A stretch of DNA of 64,000 nt. Source: Gaiellasilicea sp963806955 (lineage in GTDB: Bacteria; Actinomycetota; Thermoleophilia; Gaiellales; Gaiellaceae). Under the pieces are notes generated by a model. That model saw only the letters and a program-made list of their open reading frames with translations, did no database searches and was not told the DNA's origin. Each line of letters begins with the position of its first letter. Position 1 is the first letter of the stretch. This document shows positions 57,401 to 64,000 of this stretch, in pieces. Both the position numbers and the translations under genes were made by a program. The stretch covers positions 868,001-932,000 of the forward strand of contig CAWDZG010000001.1 in the NCBI GenBank assembly GCA_963806955.1. Reading direction: 5' to 3'.

Positions 57401-60400
57401 GGGATCGTGACGCCCGGGCCGCACGTGAAGTGCGCCGGGGTGTCCGGGTGGATCGGGTTCGCGTTCTTGCCGTGCTCGTTCTGGAAGACGATCGCGGTCT
57501 CGCGGAAGCCCGACGTGCCCGGTGTCGCGGTCGTCGCGGCGCCGAATCCCTGAGACATCGACTGGAGGAAGTCGAGCATGCCCGGTGCGGCGGAGCGGGT
57601 CGAGACCCAGTCGCCGTAGGTGGACGGGCAGAGGTAATACCCGTTGTAGACGCCAGCCCAGTCGAGGAGCCGGTCGCCGGGCTTGGGCCCGTTGTCGCCC
57701 TCGTTCGCCTGCATCGTGTCCTGGTCCCAGCCGCCATAGAGGTAGTCGATGCCTTCGAAATTCTCCTGGGCGTAGACGACGCCGTTGTGCGATGCCTCGG
57801 CGCCCGCGACCTGGAACCACGTCTCCGGGTCGCTCGTCGGCGTCAGCCCGGGCGCGGACGTAACCGAGCGCGGCCGCACGTCGAGGTAGTCGGCGCCGTA
57901 GCCGCCCCAGAGGTGGTCATGGCCGGAGCCGCCCCAGCCGGCGTCCACGCGGTCGTGCGCCATCAGCGGCTGCGCCTTCCCCTTGACCGCGGTCGTCGCC
58001 GTGGCGTTGTCGCCGAGCCAGATCCGGTCGTCACCGGCATTGCCGTTCGCGAGATCCTCGCCGGGCCCGGTGTGGATGACGTCGTTGCCGTCGCCGCCGA
58101 GCGCCACGTCGTGACCGATGCCTGCGGTTGCGGGCTGCGACTCGTCGAAGGCGTAGAGCACGACCTCGCGCTTGAGCGTGCCCGCGTAGTCGATCGTCGA
58201 GCCGAGGAAGGGCTGCGGCGGCGCGATGAAGCGGTCGAGCGGCGGGTCCGCGAGCTCGTCCGGGGTCGGGCCGCCGAGCTGGTTGCCGACGATCTTGCCC
58301 ATGTCGCCGACGATCGCGTCCTCATCCTCGTTGCCCTCGAGCCAGTCGTTGCCGAGCAAGCCGTAGACGTCGTCCTTGCCGCCGCCGCCGCGGACGTAGT
58401 CGTTGCCGAACGCGCCGGCGCTCTCGCGCACCGTCCGTGTCGTCACGTCGCGCCGAACGAGGTCGCTGGCGCTGTACGCGCCGCGCGCGGGCTCGGAGTT
58501 CGGCCGGTCGGTGGCCGCGAAGGGGCCTGCGCCCGGGCCGGCGAGGGTGAGCCAGACGCCGCCGGTGCCGGTGTAGCGGTCGACGAAGGCGTTGTCGCCG
58601 ACGACCACGTCGTCCTCGGCGTTGCCCTCGACGACGTCGTGCCCGTCGTTCAGGTTGAACGGCCGGTTGGCGTCGGCGATCGCGCCCGGCGCGAAGCCCG
58701 CGTCGCGGTCGGCGGGCGGCAGGATCGCGTTCAGATGGCCGGTGTTGGAAGAAGAGCCGCCGACCACATCGTCCTCGCCCTCGCCGCCGGTGAGGTTGTC
58801 CGAGCCCTGGTTGCCCTCGATGTAGTCCTCGCCGGTCTCGCCGGCGACGGTGTCGCCGGGCGCCGCGACGCGGCACTGCGGGTCGTTCAGGTCGGGCAGG
58901 TCGTCGTTGTCGTTGTCGCCGTTCGGCACCTCTTCCGAGCCCGAGAGCGTGCCCGAGCCCGGGCCGCCGGTGGCGTCCTGGCAGTTGGCGGGGCCGGGAG
59001 CGCCGGACTCGTTGCCGTACGCGTTCGCTGTGGAACCGTTGCCCTGGCCGAGCAGGATGTCCTCGCCGCCGTTGCCGTTGATCGTGTCGACCCCGCTCTC
59101 ACCCGGGTCGGCGTCGCCGGGCTCGCCCGCACCGACGAGCTCGATGTCGAAGAGGAAGACGTCGCGAAGCTTCGCGCCCGGCTCGGCGTCGCTGCTGCGC
59201 CGCTGCGCGTCGATCCGCCAGTCGCCGCCCGCCAGCAGACGCTGGATCCGCGCGTTGTCGCCGGCGATCACGTCGCTCGATCCCGCGGTGCCGTCGCCGT
59301 TGTCGCCGACGAGCGTGTCGCCGGCGTCGCGCAGCGTCTCGCCCGAGCGCGTCGGGTCGAGGGTGCCGTCGCGGTTCGCGTCGAGCAGGCCGTTCGGGCC
59401 GGTGTGGCTCGCCGAGCCGCCGCCGGTGATGTCGTCCTCGCCGTCGTTGCCCTGGATCGCATCGGCGCCGCCGTTGCCCTCGACGTAGTCATCGCCGGCG
59501 TCGCCGCCGATCGTGTCCGCGCCGCCCTGGCCGAAGAGAACGTCCTCGTTCGCCTCTCCGTCGATCGTGTCGTCCCCGTTCGTCCCGTCGGTCTCGGGGC
59601 CGGTGCTCGCAGTCGTGGCGACGTCGAGCAGCCGGATCACGCGCAGGATGTTCGGCTCGTCCCAGCTCGCCTCGCCCCAGGCGCCGTTGAACGGCAGCCG
59701 GTTGAGCTCGGCCCCGGCGGCTCCGAGCGCACCACGCACGCGGTCGATCGTGCCGTTGTCGCCCAGGATCACGTCGTCGTCGTCGGCCGCGACGCCGCCG
59801 AGCCCGTCGCCGCCGTGGAGGACGTCGTTCGGGGCGTCGTCGCCGACCGGATTGTCGATGCGTCCGGCAGCGGCGGTCGACTCGTCGTTCGAGAACGTGC
59901 GTCCGGTGCCACCGACGAGATCGTCCCGGCCCTCGTTGCCCGAGATCGTGTCGTCGTTCGCGTTGCCCTCGAGGTGGTCGTCGCCGGCATTGCCCTGGAT
60001 CGTGTCGTCTCCGCCCTGCCCGTACGCGACGTCGACACCCTCGTTGCCGTAGATCGTGTCCGCGCCGGACGTGCCGTCGGCGAGCGGGGCGACGTTCGAG
60101 ATCGTGGCCACGTCGCGCTGCCGCAGCACGCGGCGGACGACGCCGAGCGCATCCGGCGCGTGCAGGTCGTCGAGCACCCAGGCGCCCGCACCCGTGAGCG
60201 CGCGCTCGATCACGGTGTTGTCGCCCGCGAGCGCGTCGCCGCCGGCGTCGCCGAAGAGCGTGTCGCCGCCGTCCAGCCGCCCGTCGGCGCCGACGCGAAC
60301 GCCGGCCACGACCGGGTCGCCGGTCTCGACGCCGCCGACCATGCGGTAGATCCAGCCGGTACCGCCTGCGATGTCGTCGGCGCCGGCGTCGCCGTGGATC

Positions 60401-63400
60401 ACGTCGCCTGCGAACGCCGGCCAGGCGCCGCCGTAGCTGCCGGCCGGGTCGGGCGCGTTGCCGCTGCCGTTCGCGTTGCCCTCGAGCAGATCCTGGCCCT
60501 CGCCGCCGGAGATGCCGTCGTTGCCGCCCTGACCGTAGACGACGTCGTCCGCGCCGCCGCCGAGCAGCTCGTCGTTGCCGCTCGTCCCGGCGCCGGCCGG
60601 CGAGCCGACGACTCCGACGTCCATCAGCGCGATCAGACGGTCGACCGCCGCATTGAAGCTGTTCGCGACCCAGAGGCCGTGGTCGTCGTCGGCGCCCGTG
60701 GTCTTGCGGACCATCCGCGAGTTGTCGCCGGCGATCGCGTCGAAGTCGCCTTCGCCCTGGATCAGGTCGCCGGTGTCGAGGCGGCCGTCGGTCGCAGAGG
60801 CCGGGGTCGCCGAGTCGGCGCGGCCGGTGCCGCCGATCAGGTCGTCCTGGCCGTCGCCGCCGAGGATCGTGTCGGCGCCGTCGTTGCCGAACGCGAAGTC
60901 GTCGTTCTGGCCGCCCTTGAGGTTGTCGCCGCCGCCCTGGCCGTACATCCGGTCGTGGCCGTCCTCGCCGCCGATCGTGTCGCTGCCGAAGGTCCCCGCG
61001 GGCGCGGCCGCCGCTGTCGTCGCCACGTCCCAGATCTGGATGCGCCGGATGACGACGTTCTGGACGTCAGGCAGCCGGAAGGTGTTGCAGACGTAGCCGT
61101 CGCACGTGCCGCCGCCGGTGCGCGTGATCGTCGCGTTGTCGCCCGCGATCACGTCGTGGCCCTGGCCGCCCCACGCGTCGTCGTTGCCGTCGGCGACGCC
61201 GCCGCTGCCCTGTGACGTCCCGCCCGCGATGTCGTCCTGGCCGACGTCGCCGTAGAGCCCGATCCCGGCAACGGGCGGTCCGCCGAGGACGCCGGCGCCG
61301 TCCGAGCCGCCGTTGCCCTCGATGTAGTCGTCGCCCTCGTCGCCGTGTACCAGGTCGCCGCCGCCGCCGGCGTAGATGTCGTCGTTGCCGAGGTTGCCCT
61401 GGATCCAGTCACCGTCGGCCTGGGCGATGCTTGCGCCGCCCGGGTCGGAGAGCACGACCGTCCGCGTGATCGTCCCGTCCGGCTCGGTGCCGCCGGGACG
61501 GGTGATCGTGGCGTTGTCGCCCGCGATCACGTCCTGCTCGGTGTTGCCGAGGATCGTGTCCCCGCGGTCGGCCGACGGGGAGCCACCCTGCGAGCCGCCG
61601 ACGATGTCGTCCTGGCCGGCGTCGCCGTAGATGACGTCGCCGTCGCCGCCGTCCGTCATCGTCCACGCCCCGGTGGCCGCGTTCTTGACGAGATGCAGGT
61701 CGAAATTGGCGTTGGCGAGCGGGTTCGAGGAGTCGTCGAGCGGGAGCGCCGAGCTGTCGTTGCCGTTGCCCTCGATCCGGTCGTCGCCGCCGCCGCCGCG
61801 CATCAGGTCGTCGTTGGCGCCGCCGCGCATCGTGTCGACGGCGCCGTCGCCGTACATCTCGTCGTTCCCGGCGTCGCCGTCCATGGTGTCCGTGCCGGCG
61901 CCGCCGCGCATGTAGTCGTTGCCCGCGTCGCCGTGCATCGTGTCGATGCCGTCCTCGCCGTACATCTCGTCGTCGTTCTCGTTCCCGTTCATGACGTCGT
62001 CGGCGGGGCCGCCGCGCATGTCGTCGTTGCCGGCGTTGCCGTTCATCGTGTCGACGCCGCCCTGCCCCCACATGAAGTCGCGGCCGGGGCCGCCGTTCAT
62101 GGCGTCGTTGCCGACGAACGAGCCGGTCGGCGCGGCTGCGACGTTGTTGCCGGAGTCGCGGGTGAGCGTCCCCTCGTCGCCGAGCATGTAGTCGCGGCCA
62201 CCGTTGCCGTTCATGACGTCGCCGGTGCCGTCGTCGGTCGAGCCGACCAGGTCGTCGTCGCCGCCGTTCCCGGACATCGTGTCCTTGTCGCTGCCGCCGG
62301 TCAGCTCGTCGTTGCCGCCGCCGCCGCACATGGTGTCGTTGCCGTTCGCGCCGTCGAGTGCGTCGTCGCCGTTGCCGCCGTGCATCTGGTCGTTCCCGTC
62401 GGCGCCGATCAGCGAGTCGCGGCCGCCGAGGCCACCAGCCGTCGAGCCGTCGTTGCCGGCATCGGCCGTGCAGGCGAAGCTGAGCTGTTCTCGTCGCCCC
62501 ACAGCTTGTCGCCGCCGCCGTCGGCATTCAGCGTGTCGTTCCCGGGGCCGCCGGTGAGCTCGTCGACGAGACGTCCCGACATCGCCCGGGCCGGCCGAGA
62601 TGATGTCGTCGTGCGCGTCCCCGAACAGGTTGTCGGCGCCGGGGCCGCCGTTGACGATGTCGTTGCCGTCGTTACCGTGGACGTTCGAGTCGTTGCCGGC
62701 GCCCGCGTCGATCTTGTCGTCTCCGGCGCCACCGGCGATCACGTCCGCGCCGCCGCCGGTCGAGATGGTGTCGTTGTTCTCGTTCCCGCTCACGTTGTCG
62801 ATGCCGTCGCCGGTCGTGAGCTCGTCGTCGCCGCTCCCGCCCGTGACGTCCGCCCGGAGCGTGAACGGGATCGGAGGCTTCTGCTGGTTCGGGTTGGCCT
62901 GCTCGCCCTGGGCGCTGCCCGGGAGCAGCGAGACGACGTCGCGCGCCGTCGGCGCCGTCGGCGATCAGCTTCGCGTCGCCGTGCCGACCTTGGCCGTCGT
63001 GAGGAAGTAGTCCTGCTGGATGCCGAACGCGGAGACGGAGAAGCGCGTCTTGCCGCTGTTCGGCCCGGACGTGAACGACTCCATCTGCCGGACCGTGAAC
63101 TTCTCGTTGATCTCTGCGGGCGCGATGCCGCGCGCCGTTCTCAGCGCACTCGAGCCCATGTGGAGCACCAGCCGCTCGACTCCGGCGACGGTCTCGACCT
63201 TGGCGAGAACGGGTTTGACGTTGCAGACGCTGAGGTTGAACTCGAGCAGGGTGATCTTGACGATCTGGATCGAGAACTCGACCGACGTGATGAAGAGGTC
63301 GATCTTCACGAAGGCGGACAGCGCGGCCTCGATCTTCCCCTCCACGTCGAAGAGGCAGAGCGGGTTGAAGATCTTGGCGATGATCTCCTCGATCCGGAGC

Positions 63401-64000
63401 TTGCCGTCCTGTGGCGCGTCTTCGTGGAGGTTGAGCCCGGTCGTGAAGATGATCTCGCCACGGATGCCGACCTTGAAGATGTAGACGCTGACGGCGCCCT
63501 CGGCGTACACGCGGCCCGTGAACTTGACCTCGGGCACGTCGACGCCGTGGGAGTCGTAGTCGTCGAAGTAGATCCCGTCGAGCAGGTGCGTGCCCGTCCC
63601 GCCCGCGAGCACCTTCCGCAGGCCGGAGGTGTCGTACCCCATCGCGAAGCGGCCTTCGACGCGGAACGAGCCGCCGATGCAGATCTGCACCGGGACGGGC
63701 CCGATGATGATCGGCGGGAAGCAGAACCCGAAGCCCGCGCCGGCGCCGAACGAGCCGGCGTCGTAGTGCACGAGCGTCGCGTCCTTGCCCATCAGCACGC
63801 CGAAGATCTGGCCGGCGTCGCCGAAGAACGGGAACGTGAGGCCGCAGACGCCGAAGGTGGCGCCGCGATCGCACTGCGCCGGGCGTGGTCTTCGCCGCCG
63901 CGTACGGCGACCCGGACGCGCCGAGCGTGTTGACGAGGTCCTTGCCGGCGACCTTGTCCGTGATCCCCTTGTCAGCCTCCTCGGGGATCGGTTGGCTGCC
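57397..64000 (-). CDS. Giant RTX-type calcium-binding repeat protein (partial, several frameshifts)
   Basis: The gene enters from the right edge and ends at 57397; over 2,100 codons are visible. The right-hand part (63800-62960) encodes a beta-rich domain (FCFPPIIIGPVPVQICIGGSFRVEG, IFKVGIRGEIIFTTGLNLHED). From about 62860 on there are many glycine/aspartate repeats of the GGxGxDxhx type (GGAGDDKIDAGAGND, GNEGRDDLVGGTG), interrupted by about ten larger inserts with a recurring IRRIQIWDVATT-like strand. A non-repeat C-terminus holds ENFEGIDYLYGGWDQDTMQANEGDNGPKPGD. Such proteins are secreted and fold on calcium. Frame changes occur near 63880, 62980, 62945, 62575 and 62490. Confidence 0.85.

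Noticed and set aside
57430..61215. A 1,261-codon plus-strand open frame opposite the RTX gene
   Set aside because: It mirrors the glycine/aspartate-rich codons of the real minus-strand gene, gives a valine/arginine/alanine low-complexity product and matches no family. A similar frame at 61345-63933 is rejected for the same reason.
57500..62800. Regularly spaced short repeats that resemble a CRISPR array at first glance
   Set aside because: The repeats vary in sequence and length and follow the codon structure of RTX glycine/aspartate motifs; there are no constant repeats with unique spacers and no cas genes.

Overview
The window looks like a chromosomal segment of a very GC-rich actinomycetote, most likely from the Thermoleophilia (Solirubrobacterales/Gaiellales type). 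Reasons: a conserved actinobacterial backbone order on the minus strand, frequent GTG/TTG starts, GTGA/ATGA gene overlaps, zinc-type L28 and L32, a long-tailed L19, and a secreted-protein remnant with the SVGTPQLKSDAVTS-type motif that I associate with this class. The class assignment is inference. I saw no rRNA, tRNA, CRISPR array, insertion sequence or prophage.

Layout, read along the minus strand from right to left. (1) 64.0-53.7 kb: a giant RTX-type calcium-binding repeat protein running off the right edge, a lipoprotein, a YcaQ-like protein, metK and a DUF4230 protein. (2) 53.7-49.2 kb, plus strand: an iron-type ABC importer (ATPase, lipoprotein, double permease) and a DtxR-family regulator, with two identical-arm operators. 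(3) 49.2-40.5 kb: priA-def-fmt-rsmB-rpe-ribD-ribE-ribBA-ribH, covering replication restart, translation initiation and riboflavin synthesis. (4) 40.5-39.7 kb: mltG on the plus strand. (5) 39.7-34.0 kb: rpmB-asp23-fakA-response regulator-degV-recG. (6) 34.0-27.3 kb: an accessory island with a methyltransferase, ECF sigma/membrane partner, a VapBC-like pair, two MDR dehydrogenases, an NrtR-like regulator and a kelch protein. (7) 27.2-1.3 kb: rsmD-coaD-DivIVA-like-yceD-rpmF-plsX-acpP-rnc-smc-ftsY-ffh-rpsP-khpA-rimM-trmD-lepB-rplS-rnhB-yraN-comM-dprA. Small accessory cassettes sit at several of its junctions: ABC-F plus ferritin-like, DUF1059/DsrE/BTAD, MmcQ/monooxygenase-like, and SnoaL/DNA methylase/cupin/HtpX.

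The backbone genes serve ribosome assembly, tRNA modification, SRP targeting, secretion, fatty-acid and phospholipid synthesis, chromosome organisation and DNA uptake. Accessory genes sit between backbone genes rather than inside them. Two of the scars carry partial copies of the neighbouring backbone gene: the ffh 5' end and the recG 3' end.

Three things stand out. First, about twenty starts have a TANNNT -10 box only 6-9 nt upstream, implying leaderless mRNAs; in five of them the first triplet of the box is the stop codon of the preceding gene. Second, there are short palindromic repeats, one of them inside the rsmB reading frame, and a dispersed intergenic repeat of about 107 bp. Third, many otherwise intact genes (rplS, yraN, ABC-F, vapB, recG, a response regulator, the iron-binding lipoprotein, the RTX gene) carry single-base frameshifts, nearly all equivalent to one extra base. 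This looks more like an indel-prone assembly than biology, but sequence alone cannot decide.
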